Below, piece after piece: positions 35,971-47,999 of a DNA stretch of 64,000 nt (the stretch's first letter is position 1; each line of letters starts with the position of its first letter). The position numbers and the translations under genes are program-made. The DNA comes from Chimonanthus salicifolius. Its lineage: Eukaryota; Streptophyta; Magnoliopsida; Laurales; Calycanthaceae. The stretch is taken from contig CM023539.1 in NCBI GenBank assembly GCA_013350335.1, positions 36,256,631-36,320,630 of the forward strand, given 5' to 3'. The notes below the pieces were generated by a model. The model saw only the letters and a program-made list of their open reading frames with translations, did no database searches and was not told the DNA's origin.

Positions 35971-37393
35971 GCCAAACATTTCCATCCTATTTTGGATAGA
36001 ACTCTACTCCATGGATCTTTTCATCTATAAACATGGGAATAAAAATAGTGCCAATCCAATTTTAGAATCCATGCCTGTTAGGGTCACCAAATGTTTATTA
36101 CTTTTAATCTAAACAATTTGCACTTACATGAGACCCACTTTCACTCCATTTGCTGGAGCCCTGTGAAAATCATGTGATTTTATCTTAAAGCCATGTTTTT
36201 ATGATCTCACAATTTTAAAAAAATTTAAATATTTTTTTTCTGAATCTATAATATCCTTTAAGAGTCACAATTTACTCTTCATAAGACTCACTTTGGCCCA
36301 ATATTGCTATGCACATGAATTTGAATGAAGCCATGTTATAATTCAAATGATTACTGTTGCTTGAATATAAAAAAAGATAATGGTACCAACAATTCCTTTT
36401 GTCTAAATTGATGTGTAGATTTTAACTGTTTCTAATCTCATTCAATCCAATGCAAGCCTTTGGAAAAATTGGTCAGCAGTCCAAATTTACGGTGGATGAA
36501 CAATCACTAAGTTTGAAATTTACAGTACAAACGCACTATTGATTTTTCACCTTAACAACCATTTGAAACCTCTAATCAAATTCATGGAATGTTAAGCTTG
36601 TGATGGCCTTAATGATACTCATAATGATGTCCTTTGCCTTAGTTCACCCTCTATTTGGAAATAGAAAATGCACCTAAAAACATCTCTAAATGAATGTCTT
36701 GTCAATTGCTATGGATTGGTAAAATAGCCCATTCAAGAATGTTGTCAAATGCCCCTTTTAGAACTAATAAATGCTCGTAACATAGTAATATTAAGCGTTA
36801 GACTCGCACGACACACTAATGAGACATGCCATTAGATTAATTATAGGTTCGACAAGTTTAGGTTCTTTTGATAGGTGATTACTTAGATATGGAGTATATA
36901 AAGTTTTGCTATTAATTGACAATTCAAGTTATATAATCTTGACCTTTAAATTTTGATAAGTATGGGTCATTGATTTTCAAAAGTTTAAAAATCAAAAGAT
37001 AAGATCATCAGATGGAGATGAAACTTCATGAAAGAACTATTCATATGGACTCCTTTACATTATACCGAAGAAAATGAGCCCTAAAATTTAATTTTTTACT
37101 GAGTATCTCACCAATAATTGAAACACCCTTGTCTCGGTAGATTTTTTTCTACTATAAATAAGATGAAAAGTACAAGGACTCCATAAGATAATATTATTTT
37201 TCATTTTATGATGATGCAAGTTGATAGGGTTAGAAAGACTCAACCAGTATTTGAAAACTCCAAATTTAGACTTGATTCTATCATGTCAAGAAATTTGGTT
37301 GAGTTATTCACTTGAAATTCTATCAAGTTGAGTTAACCAAAACTAACTCAGCCGAGTTTTCTTTTTATTTTTTTGAATTTTTAAACTATGACC

Positions 37394-37562
37394 CAGAGGT
37401 GTAAATATCAGTTTTGAAAACCTTTATATATCGGTCGATATGATACGAATCCGCCGATATTGGTGGGTTTTGTAAAAAAAATAAAATAAGAGAGAGAAAT
37501 ATATTGGCCAAGATATCCGATATTGGCCGATATTTCGACCGATACTGATATTTATACCCCTC
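37394..37562. mobile_element. Short hAT MITE with TATCGGCCGATA-type repeats
   Basis: 169 bp. Ends CAGAGGTGTAAATATCAG and, complemented, GAGGGGTATAAATATCAG agree at 15 of 18 positions. Perfect 8-bp target duplication ctatgacc (37386-37393, 37563-37570). The interior shows weathered palindromes such as atatcggtcgatat and atattggccgatat. Confidence 0.88.
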
Positions 37563-38129
37563 CTATGACCGTAATCACCTAAGAAATGTGAAGGGACCCT
37601 GGGAGCAATGAAGTAGAGATGGTAGGAATTTCCAAGTGTGTATGAGAATTTACAAATTTCCCATATCATTCTCATGTCTCAAAATAAACAAGTGAATTGG
37701 GTGTTTTTTCCTAACATATATAATATGAACATCAAATATATTTCTTATCCTTTCTACCCTCAAACAAACAACTTTTCTTTAGATTAGGAAAACGTATTTT
37801 TTCTTATAATGGAGAATTATTAGTTGATTACTCTGACCAACCACCCATTCTCAACTCTTCAATGACGACAAACAGACAATGTGTAAGAATATGGCCTACA
37901 GAAGGGCCCTCTCGACCCATAAATCTAAACATTCTCACCTACTTTCTCCCCCCCCAGCCCATTTACTTCTTAGTTGGATCATTTTTTCCAAAAATGCATA
38001 TAAATTTATCAACTCATTAAGTTTACGGCTAAAATCTATGAGTTAAAGATGAATTGATGAGTCCGCATTAACAGTACTCCAGCCACAGATTTATTATGTG
38101 AAATAAACAAGCATGTCCAAGAGTACATT

Positions 38130-38463
38130 TGAAGAAAATCATGTTAACATTCTCGAAGTAGAATTCATTTTCAAAAGCTAGCCATTAAGAAAAAGATACC
38201 TTAAGTATATAGAGTCATTGGTTTTTCAGTTTAGGCGATATGAGACTTTTGTCAACTTCACACTTTCCCTCACATGCATATGTTCATCCTTCCTTACGTT
38301 GTATGTGGAACCTACTCTGATACCATTAAAAAAAAAAATCATGTTAACATTTTTTAAGTAAAACTCACTCTTAAAAGCTAGGCATTCAGATAAAGGTGAC
38401 TCAAGTGTTATATAGAGTAATTGGTTTTTCAGTGTAGATAATGTGAGACTTTTATCGACTTCA
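38130..38463 (-). mobile_element. Very small TRIM, second family, copy 1
   Basis: Direct repeats 38130-38260 and 38326-38463 (about 131 and 138 bp) flank only 65 bp. On the minus strand TGGTATCAGAGTAGG (38325-38311) directly adjoins the right repeat, as a primer-binding site for initiator tRNA-Met would. The open frame on the minus strand (38543-38226) only runs through this repeat. No target duplication was found. Confidence 0.68.
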
Positions 38464-38836
38464 GTATGCAAGAAATTTTCCAAACTGGGATTTAATATTT
38501 TATAGAAAGACCAACCCAAATTGTTTGGAACCCATCCCATCAATGATCAACATCAAGAAAACATGACCCCTCATGCATGGAGTGGGTGTGAATGTATGAT
38601 GCGGCAAATTGTAAATCTTTTTGTCGAGCAAGACTCTGCAAATTCAAATTCCTGGAAAAATTATTTTAACTATTTTTCCATGCAGAATAGGTTTAGTATG
38701 TTTTACAATTTTTGGCACTGAATTAAGGTTAGGAACTCTAGAATAATATTTACTTCAACAACACTCTAAAATTCAGGTCGACCAACAACAATGACCATTC
38801 AAACAAGGAGACTGCCCTTCACAAGGACTCACCATC

Positions 38837-38874
38837 ACCTAATCAACCAAACACTGTAATCATCTCTATATAAA
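38837..38874 (+). promoter_or_regulatory. Laccase B core promoter: MYB-type sites and TATA box
   Basis: ACCTAAT (38837-38843), ACCAAAC (38846-38852) and TATATAAA (38867-38874) precede the ATG at 38953, with the same spacing as in copy A. The first two fit the SMRE consensus used by lignin and secondary-wall MYB regulators. The role is inferred. Confidence 0.6.
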
Positions 38875-38952
38875 CACCAACACAAACTCCCAATGAGCAG
38901 CACCAAGGCTTGATATCTGAATTCCATTGTTCAACTTATCAGAGAAACAGAT

Positions 38953-41900
38953 ATGGAGGCTTCTCTTCTTCATCATACATTTTCCATGGGAGCCTTGTTC
39001 TTTGCATGTTGTGCTCTGTTTCTGTTGCCTGACCTTGCATGTTCAAAGAGCATTACCCGAAACTATACATTCGATGTGCGTAACGCGCAATTCAACTGAT
39101 GAATGTTACAGTGCTTAATGAATTTAGCCAAGTGTGGATTACAGTTCTTAATGTTTGGGAATGTACTTTCTGCAGATTCGGATGCAGAATGTGACGAGAT
39201 TGTGCAGCACCAAGAGCATAGTCACTGTCAATGGACAGTTTCCGGGGCCTAAGATTGTCGCAAGAGAAGGCGAGCGGGTCGTCATTAAAGTGATCAACCA
39301 TGTCCAGTACAATGTCAGCCTGCACTGGTATTGAACATATTGGGCTACTTAATTTGAATGTTGCTAAACATTTTTTCAAGTGTATATTCATAGTTCTCTT
39401 AAACAAGGTGGTAATTTTTTTTTCAATGATTTCTGTTGGCCTTCTCAAGTCCTTCTCAAATTCTCTCTTTGGGAGAATTTAATGCTTGAGTATTATAAAT
39501 TAAGTGGCAAAATAGCTAAGTCTGTAGGATTAGACTACTGGTCTTGGATTTATCTCCTCCCGAGCTTATGATCTAATGCATAGAATCATAATATGATTTA
39601 TGTGTAACATAGGCATGGAATTCGACAACTGCAAACTGGGTGGGCAGATGGACCAGCATATGTTACTCAGTGTCCCATACAAACTGGCCAAAGCTACGTC
39701 TACAACTTCACCATCCCTGGCCAGAGGGGAACCCTCTTTTGGCATGCTCACATTTCATGGCTAAGATCAACTGTCCATGGACCCATTATCATCCTTCCGA
39801 AACGCAACGTTCCTTACCCGTTTGCGAAACCGTACAAAGAAGTCCCAATCATTTTCGGTTTGTTGCTTGAACATTTTGTAAACTCATTGATTTAAGTAAC
39901 TTAATCAAGTGATTAGCCAACTAACGGGAATCTGAATTGCAGGGGAGTGGTGGAAGGTGGACACTGAGGCTGTCATCACTCAGGCTCTGCAAACAGGCGC
40001 AGGCCCTAATGTCTCAGATGCATACACCATTAATGGGCTCCCTGGGCCCTTATACAACTGCTCCAGCAAAGGTAAGTACCATCCAAAATGGGCATTCTGT
40101 TCACTTGTGTAAATCATAAAACTCGATGGGGTTACTGAAAAGAAGTACACTCAATAGTAAACGTAGATCATTTTGAGAATCCAGAAATGAATAACAATTA
40201 AAAAACATCAACAAAGAAATGAGATGTAACTGGGCCTCAACAGGGTAATCATGGGCTAGTGTATATGGCCAGATCAACTCGATTTTAACATATTGAAACA
40301 ATATTTTTAGTACCAAATCGTTCTAGTCCAATCAGTTCAAACATATGATTCTATCGGACATGACTAGAAAAATAAAATAAGAAAAACTTGGACAGGATTT
40401 TTTCAAAGTTATTGTGATCGAAACTAGTCAAATTGCGATACGGATATGAACCATGATGTTGAGCAGTTTTCCTTGTTCTTTAATATCTGATAAATTCTAC
40501 ATTGGCCCAAACTAGATGGAAAAATGTGTCGATGCTATTGATACCTGTTTGAGCCGTCCATTTTGGTTTATTTTAAAATAATTTATTTAAATTTAGGCTT
40601 GGGCCTTTCTTTCACCCGCGGGATGACAAAATGGGCCTCAACAAGCATGATGACTAGTGCTCTAGTAAATACTGATAAAAAGATGAGTAAAATTCATCCT
40701 TAAAAACCGGCTGTTAATGAGAGGGAACCCATGTGATTATAAGCCCCAAAACCCAAAGGACCACTGGCGATGTGGGACTTGCTGGAGTCACTCGGCTCTC
40801 TCCCTCTACACAGGGCTAGAGATACGAATCCAGCCCATCCCTATGGCATCCCCTCTCTGTTACCATGATAACACACATGAGTAGAACTAGACCCCATAAC
40901 CAAAAGATCCATGGGTGATATGGGACTTGCTAACAATTAAAACACCTAAGAATTTATCAAAGCCCAAATTTGAAGGTTTGAACTTAGCCTTGCCATACAT
41001 AACACATGGTTGGCTCGGAAATGCATTGGACTCATTTATTAGTGGACCTACTAATATGGAAAATGGTACGATACTCATCCCGTTTCTTTGTCTGGTGAGC
41101 ATCAGATACATTCAAGCTGAGCGTGAAGCCTGGAAAGACTTATCTTCTCCGTTTGATCAATGCTGCACTCAATGACGAGCTCTTCTTCAGCATTGCCAAC
41201 CACTCGCTCACCATCGTTGAAGCGGATGCCGTCTATGTGAAACCCTTCGACACCAATATCCTCCTCATAACTCCAGGACAAACCACCAACGTCCTACTCA
41301 AAACAAAATCCACCTTCCCCAATTCCACATTCCTCATGGCAGCCAGACCCTATGCCACAGGCCTAGGCACCTTCGACAACACAACGACTGCAGGAATCCT
41401 TGAATACCGACAACTCAACTCCTCTTCTTCTCCCAGAATGAAGAACAGCCCACTGTTCAAACCATCCCTTCCAGCTCTCAATGACACTTCCTTCGCCGCA
41501 AATTTCAGCAACAAACTACGTAGCCTAGCCAACGCTCAATTCCCAGCCAATGTTCCCCAAACAGTAGACCAGAATATCTTTTTCGCAGTGAGCTTAGGCT
41601 CAAACCCATGCCCGAAGAATCAAACATGTCAAGGGCCCAGTAATAGCACCAAGTTTTCAGCTTCAGTAAACAATGTCTCATTCATCCTACCAACCACAGC
41701 CATCCTCCAGGCCCACTACTTCGGGCAATCCAATGGCGTATACACCACCGACTTTCCTAAAACGCCTCTGATTCCATTCAATTACACTGGTGTCAATCCC
41801 AATAGCACCTTGATTAGCCAGGTGAGCAATGGCACGAAGGTGGTGGTTCTTCCTTTCAACACCACGGTTGAGGTGATCATCCAGGACACTAACATCCTTG

Positions 41901-42945
41901 GAGCAGAGAGTCACCCTTTGCATTTACATGGCTACAATTTCTTCATTGTTGGCCAGGGCTTTGGAAACTATGACCCAAACAAGGATCCTTCCAACTTCAA
42001 TCTCAATGACCCCGTCGAGAGAAACACGGCTGGAGTTCCTTCTGGTGGTTGGTTGGCCATTCGCTTTCGAGCAGACAACCCAGGTTGGTTTCACCAGTAC
42101 CATTCATTTTTACATTCACTTCAACTAACAATCTCTGCAGTTTCAATACCGACAGAGGCAAGGTTCAGCTGGATTTTGCTTGGGAGGTCCAGTTGGCTTC
42201 AATGAGGCCCAATATGAGTCTAACTGGATCTCACGTTCGACCACATTTATATGTTACTGTTTAGGGGAAAAACTTAAGTTGAACTCAGCTGAAGTGCCTC
42301 GTTGCCTTATAATGATTGTACATTGTACACAATGTGATAAGAACAACTTCATATTCATTTCTAGAGATCAAACTCGGGTGGGTCGAACCGGATTTTAATA
42401 AATCCAACACAACTCATGTCAAAACTTATTGAACCTGACACAACCCGACCTAAATTACACAACTTGACCCGACCCGAATTTTTGACCCAACTCAACCTGA
42501 GTGCTGGCCTGACCCGAGTTTTTGCCCTAATTGCTATTGTTTTATAACTTGGTGCACTCGGGTCAAATCGAGTTACATCGAGTCAGGTCGGATTGATGTT
42601 AAATTTCTCAAGCCAATTGGATCCAAATTATATTCGAGTTTTTTTTCCCAACCTAATCTGACCCGAAATATACAAAATACATAACCCAAATCCATCGATT
42701 TCTCAGATCGGATCATGTGTATCGGGTTAAAACCAGACCCAAGTTTCACCCCTTAATAATTTCTCACTGATCATTTGACGGGCTGATTTTCTATATTCAA
42801 TGACATGGAAACAGGTGTATGGTTCATGCATTGCCACTTCGAGGTTCACACGAGTTGGGGCTTGAAGATGGCATGGATTGTGTTAGATGGGGAGCTGCCC
42901 AATCAGAAACTACTCCCTCCCCCCTCGGATCTTCCCAAGTGTTGA
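38953..42945 (+). CDS. Laccase (plant multicopper oxidase), copy B
   Basis: Six exons: 38953-39075, 39176-39327, 39613-39857, 39943-40071, 41106-42083 and 42815-42945. They join to 1758 nt and 585 residues, the usual laccase size, and every intron has GT/AG. Residues 1 to about 31 form a hydrophobic signal peptide, so the enzyme should reach the cell wall. There it would oxidise phenolics, including monolignols, one electron at a time and reduce O2 to water. All four copper motifs are present: HWHG (91-94), [14 protein letters not shown] (135-148), HPLHLHG (486-492) and [14 protein letters not shown] (548-561). The type-1 copper axial position is Leu559, common in plant laccases. Many N-x-S/T sites suggest glycosylation. 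The start is the first ATG after the TATA box and gives the signal peptide. The protein ends PPPSDLPKC, a normal laccase C-terminus. Intron 5 carries a MITE. The subclade was not assigned. Confidence 0.9.
42362..42755. mobile_element. hAT MITE of the GACCCGACC family in intron 5 of laccase B
   Basis: 394 bp and orthologous to 17627-18004, with the same left end TAGAGATCAAACTCGGG and flanks ttcatttc (42354-42361) and ataatttc (42756-42763). It is 16 bp longer than the copy in laccase A. It lies about 60 bp before the exon 6 acceptor without disturbing it. Confidence 0.75.
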
Positions 42946-43132
42946 CTTTAACTAGCTATAGAGAGAATTTTTCCATCTTTTGTGTTTTTTTTTTGTTATT
43001 CTCTCTTTCTTTCTTCTTCTTCAACCTTCAAGTCTATATTAAATTAAGCCTGCCTTAGGCACACGGAGTTGTGAATGTTTTTTGAAGAGTGACATAGACA
43101 CAATGAGGCCTAAATTGATGATTTCTTCATTG

Positions 43133-43415
43133 TGATAATAAAATCAGCGTGATTGTTTCCATTTCAGCTGTTGCATCATTCTCTACTAAAAATGGACTAA
43201 GACCCTCATTGGGCTTTTTTCTTTGGGAGAAAGGAGAAGATGTTTAAATTGATTTCCATTACCTGAACTGAAGATGAGAATTCTGGAGGGAGGAGAACAA
43301 TATGAACCATATGCAGGGGCCTCCCACCACCCCTAAAGGGCCTAAAGGTCCCACTGCAATGGAAGGGGCATTTATCTGATATTCTGATTCATTGAATGGT
43401 TGTATCCCGGTTGCA
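43133..43415. other. Spacer after segment B
   Basis: No gene or repeat end recognised. Confidence 0.4.
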
Positions 43416-43777
43416 TGTTAAAAAATCCGTTGAGATAAAAGTTTCTCAAGTGTTATATGGAGTCTTTGGTTTCTCAAATTAACTAATGTGGGATTTTGGT
43501 CACTTTCACACCCGCCCTCACATGCACCTTATTCTCTATGGCTGCACATGGAAAGTTTACCCATGTGGAAACTTCAGATCCGTACTCACGTGCAGTTAAA
43601 CCCCTTCGCTGCAGGCAGAGTCTACTCTGATATCATGTTAAAAAAAATCATGATATAATAACGTTTTTAAGATAGAACTCACTCTCAAAAGTTAGCCATT
43701 GAGAGGAAGGTGCCTCAAGTGTTATATAAAGTCATTGGTTTTTCAAATTAATCAATATAAAACTTTTGTCACTTTCA
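43416..43777 (-). mobile_element. Small TRIM, second family, copy 2
   Basis: Direct repeats 43416-43508 (shortened by a deletion) and 43636-43777 both begin TGTTAAAAA and end cactttca on the + strand. The minus strand carries TGATATCAGAGTAGA (43635-43621) next to the right repeat, a primer-site match with one change in the first six bases. The 127-bp interior has no coding capacity. Same family as 38130-38463. Confidence 0.65.
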
Positions 43778-44102
43778 TAGATGTCCAAGTGATTGCCACC
43801 CACATTTGCTGATGATCGGCATGAAGGAAATAGACTCCTAAGATCATGTTTAACTCACCTTAAAGTATGAGAATACATATCCTCTAATTCCTAAGAAGGT
43901 GTAAACACTTAACATTGAGCAAATAGAGGAGCACATAGAAACAAGAAAACATGCATGACATCATAATTCAAAATATGACTTTCATTCACAACAACAAGAA
44001 TACTTAGCTAATTCCTTATGGTAAATGATGAGATAAAGAAGTATAAATGAGATAAACAAAGAGAAAATGAAAAGAATTTGACCTCGAGACTAAGGGAAAA
44101 AA

Positions 44103-44450
44103 TATCGGCCGATACGTATTGGTTTTTCATACTGATATATATAGGTCAATACGATATGTATATGTCGTACCGTCTAAATATCAGCAATATTGGCCGATAT
44201 ATCGGTGATATATATATAGGGTGATATTGGCTGATATTATTAATATCGGATTTTTTAAGGAAAAAAAAACATTTCAATTCGGTGGTGAGCCCAAGCCGAT
44301 ATTTACGATTTCAATTTTTTTTTTTAAAAGAAAACAAGTTTCCTTTCATTTTTTTAATTTTATTTAATTTCAAAAAATTAAAATATATAAAAATATCGAT
44401 ATTTTTTTTAAAAAAAAGGAGAGAAATTTATCGACCGCACCATTTTTTAA
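44103..44450. mobile_element. Decayed TATCGGCCGATA-type MITE
   Basis: The left end taagggaaaaaatatcggcc resembles the intact members. The interior has atatcggccgatacg and attggccgatatatcgg followed by long T- and A-runs. The right end is near aaagcactgcc, and no target duplication was confirmed. The 88-codon frame across it is low-complexity. Confidence 0.55.
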
Positions 44451-46765
44451 AGCACTGCCTTGGACCATTGCACAAACGAGAAAGAAGAACAAAAAAGAAA
44501 CCTAAGATAATGTATGACTTGCATGGATATGAATTTTTTTTATTATAAACGTAGGGGGCCTCTAGGGAAGGGTAAGAAGATTTATAGGTATACGTGATTA
44601 AAATCAGATTTATCCTTAATCTTATTTTCAAACATAACTTCTCTCAGTTTTGGGACAGTTCTCAACCCATGGTTGTTCTTTCAGCACTCCATGTGCCCTT
44701 TTTGCATAGGGTTTCACACTAGAGAATACTTACCATCATTTGATTTTGCAACTCAGGTCTCAAACCCAGAACATTTAAATTTTCCAATCCCTACACAAGT
44801 ATTTAATAACACAATATATATAACCATTTTGAATTGACTATTAACGCCTTTGTGCCTTCATCCAATTCGTTAAACCTATTAACCTCTAGACATCTAAATG
44901 AGTTTCATACTCTGTTTATATATTACTAGGCCTCAGCTCCCTAAAACATTTTGAAGCTTATGTTCTAACAGTTAGAACAAAATACACTCTTATATGTAAG
45001 CGATGTCAGGTCTCGCTTTCTGGTCTCACTTAGTCTTTTTCATCTTTATATGTCCATGGGTCCCATTTTTCGTCCTAGAGTTAACGGTTTTCAAAGTAAA
45101 TTTGAAATAAGAATAGAGTTGAGTCTCCTCACCATTGTTCGGCGAGTTTTCGTGATAAATCTATAAAAATGGAAAAAGTGTAAATTTTTGTTTAAAACGA
45201 AGTAAAACAATATATTTTAAACCCTTAATGTTCATATATTTACAGTTTTGCCCTTTCAACTTTAACGAGTTAGATCAATGAGCTATTGAGTTCATATTGG
45301 ACCAAACTTGGACTTTTTGGAAAGCCCACTTCATAATCTTCATGATTAACGGATCACAAATCACACTTAACGGCTCATAATCATATACTTAAGCCTGATT
45401 TAGGGTCGATGTATTATACTCTTAGTTTGTCATCTATCGGAACTATATTTAGACTATCCATAACATGTTCATTTATAATTCTATTATTTTGAGTTAAATC
45501 ACTCATCTAGCGTAGGATATGCATCTCTCCTATCATGGTTTTGTTTACTTGCATTTTTTTCCATTACGCAACGCTCTGCTCCATAAAGCATCACAGGTAC
45601 ATCATTAAATGAAATAAAAGTAAAAAAAAAATGAAAATCCAAGAATAGCATAATGTCGTGTGCACCCAAGCCTTTCTAAAACGGAGATGATTCCTTGTTA
45701 TTTTAGTTTTACTGAGATAAGGATGATGATATGGAAGCTTTATCTTCTCTTTTTCTGTCGTCAATCCTCCTTACTCCTTGCTTACGGACCTTTAAAAGTC
45801 GGCTTTTGATGATGGGTAAGGTCGTCGTTCTAAGATAAATTTTAGATTGAGAGTTCTAGGTCATATCAAGGATTTCGATGATAGAAACTGTAAGAAAAGA
45901 AATTCTCAATCCTGTCGATCACTCTCAAGAAAATAAAGACGGTACTAATTTCAACAGGATAATTTTGACCTAGTCAAAATTTACCAAAGAAATTAGGTGT
46001 TCAATCGAAAGTAAAATGAATGTGTAATTGTATTCCAAATGCAATGATTTGTGCAATTACTTGAAATCTATAACTAAATGCAAATTAAATAAACATGTGC
46101 ATGCATAGAACTTAAATCCAACACTAATTTGATTCGACATTCATTCAACCTTCTTAGTAGAATTTTAATTTAATTAAAGATTAGAATAAATAAAAGATAT
46201 GAATTAAATTCACTATGAAAAAATAAAACCATCGTCTAAAATTAAATCCAATTCAAACAGAGACACAAATTAAAAACTAAGAACCCAAACTACAACTCAC
46301 CTCAACTTAGGGAAACTCTAAACTTTGCTCAAAGCAAAAATAATCTTCAACTCGAATCCGGGTGTGTGTTACTTGGACGATTTTCCTAGTATTTATATGC
46401 TTAAACACAACTGAAAAACAGGAAAAAATAATAATATAAAAAAAAAAATCAATCTTGCTGTCCTAACAGTTGGCCCTACTTAATTAGGCGTATTGCTTAA
46501 ACTAGTTTGATCCAATGGCCAGCTGCCGAGTGGATTATTACATCATTTTTTGGAATTAAAAAATAAAAAAATAACACATTCTCTGTTGCATAGCTGGGTG
46601 AAAAACAATTCTTAAATCTCAGTCATACAAATTAATTTCTTACCTCGCAAATTAGTTTTCAAAATCCAGGCCCATATCTGCTCAAATCAGGCCCACACGT
46701 CCATGCTTGATCTGCAGCGAATATCAGCCACAAAATATAGATTCTTGCTGATTTTAATCAAGCCA
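44451..46765. other. Intergenic, one LTR-like patch
   Basis: No gene was recognised. From about 45830 to 46440 the composition and phrases (for example aattttgacctagtcaaaat and gtgtgtgttacttgg) resemble the gypsy LTR-like sequence at 8927-9510, but no ends could be placed. Confidence 0.35.
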
Positions 46766-46773
46766 AAATCATC

Positions 46774-47084
46774 TAAGGGTGAAACTTGGGTTGGGTTTTA
46801 ATCCGACCCGCATGACCTAACCCGAGAAATCAATGGGTTTGGTTATGTATTTGTATATCTCGGGTCATGTCGGGTTAGGGAAAAAAAACCCCACATGAAA
46901 TTTGTGTCGGGTCGAGTTTAGAAATTTAAAATCAACTCGACCCGACCCGACCCAAGTGTACTAAGTTATAAAACTGCACTCGGGTTGAGCCGGTTACAAA
47001 TTCAGGTCAGGTCAAGTTCAATAATCTTTTACATGAATTGAATAGGATTTGTTGAAACCCTACCCAACCCGAGTTTCAACCCTA
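46774..47084. mobile_element. hAT MITE of the GACCCGACC family
   Basis: 311 bp from TAAGGGTGAAACTTGGG to GAGTTTCAACCCTA with a perfect 8-bp target duplication aaatcatc (46766-46773, 47085-47092). The interior has cgacccgacccgaccc and related sequence. No coding capacity. Confidence 0.9.
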
Positions 47085-47092
47085 AAATCATC

Positions 47093-47843
47093 CAAAACCA
47101 GTCCATAATCTATTTCGTACGTCCAGGCCAGCAATTGCTAAATTTGGCCTTCCTTTTTGGTCTCCAAGCAATCCAAACACGACTCCAAGATTTAAGGTCT
47201 TCTAAATTGGATAGATTCTCTGCCATGCAGGCATCCTAGGTGGTATCCACATGGGCTGCAGCTGAGGAGTAATTCGAGTTGGCATCTTCAGGGCAGAAAA
47301 TGGGCTGGATAACTTCGGATTTGGAGGCCCAAAATAACTCCAAACAGGTCTTGGCCTATAACTGATTTAAATGGAGTTCATTCTTCATGCAAATGGGTCA
47401 ATTAACATGTTTTTGAGACCCCCTCTTCCCTCCACCGATCCGAGCATAAATCCGGAGAACAAATTCGTCAATTTCATCTAACTAGGCCGGCTCGTCTTCG
47501 ATGGAGTTCGCATCGAGTTCAACGTGTGCATCAGTGTTTGAGGACCAAAAATGTCAAATCAAGACATAACCTATATATCCATCATATAAGATCTTCATTT
47601 TACAAATTCAAGTCTATTTAGACATTTAAAAAGGCACCTCTTTCTACCATAAAATTTGCCATGAAATTCAACAGCCAATTCCTCATTTTCATCAAATTAA
47701 TCTTTATTTTCTTCCATTGGGCACAAAGGCGTCCTCATCATGCCCCCTTGTTTCAAAGGAACTTGTCTCCAAGTTATGTTCGTGTGTGAGCATACTTAGA
47801 TCGTTGTTTGCATGTATTCATCATCAAGAAAATCTTTTGGAAG
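47093..47843. other. Intergenic, nothing assigned
   Basis: No gene or repeat boundary was seen between the MITE and the left target duplication of the nested solo LTR. Confidence 0.35.
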
Positions 47844-47999
47844 TATTATTGTAACGACCCATCCCACTAGCACAATATCGTCCGCTTTGGGCCCATACAC
47901 ACACGGGCCCTCACTGCTTTGCCTTGGCGAGCCAACTCAATGTTGCTCCCAAAGGGCCTTGTGCTAGAAGGATGAGCGATTCCAACTTATATTCCACAG

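Larger units (their letters stand above)
33612..36488 (+). repeat. Tandem duplication of laccase B upstream region
   Basis: Two head-to-tail units, 33612-35063 and 35064-36488, correspond to a single stretch in copy A (about 11797-12648). The junction falls at ccaaattttctatttc, where the end of one unit runs straight into the start of the next with a short T-run in common. Unit 1 has its own MITE (34261-34685). Unit 2 has a different MITE (35193-35550) and the SINE-like repeat that unit 1 lacks. Confidence 0.8.
32953..43132 (+). repeat. Segmental duplication, copy B
   Basis: Counterpart of 11198-18378, expanded by an internal tandem duplication (33612-36488), MITEs at 34261, 35193 and 37394, and about 1.4 kb upstream of the gene that copy A lacks (about 37250-38715). 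It ends with the same ttgatgatttcttcattgt phrase as copy A. Confidence 0.85.

Noticed and set aside
41123..42205. 360-codon frame taken as a complete gene
   Set aside because: It is exon 5 of laccase B read past its donor at 42084; the true C-terminus is in exon 6.
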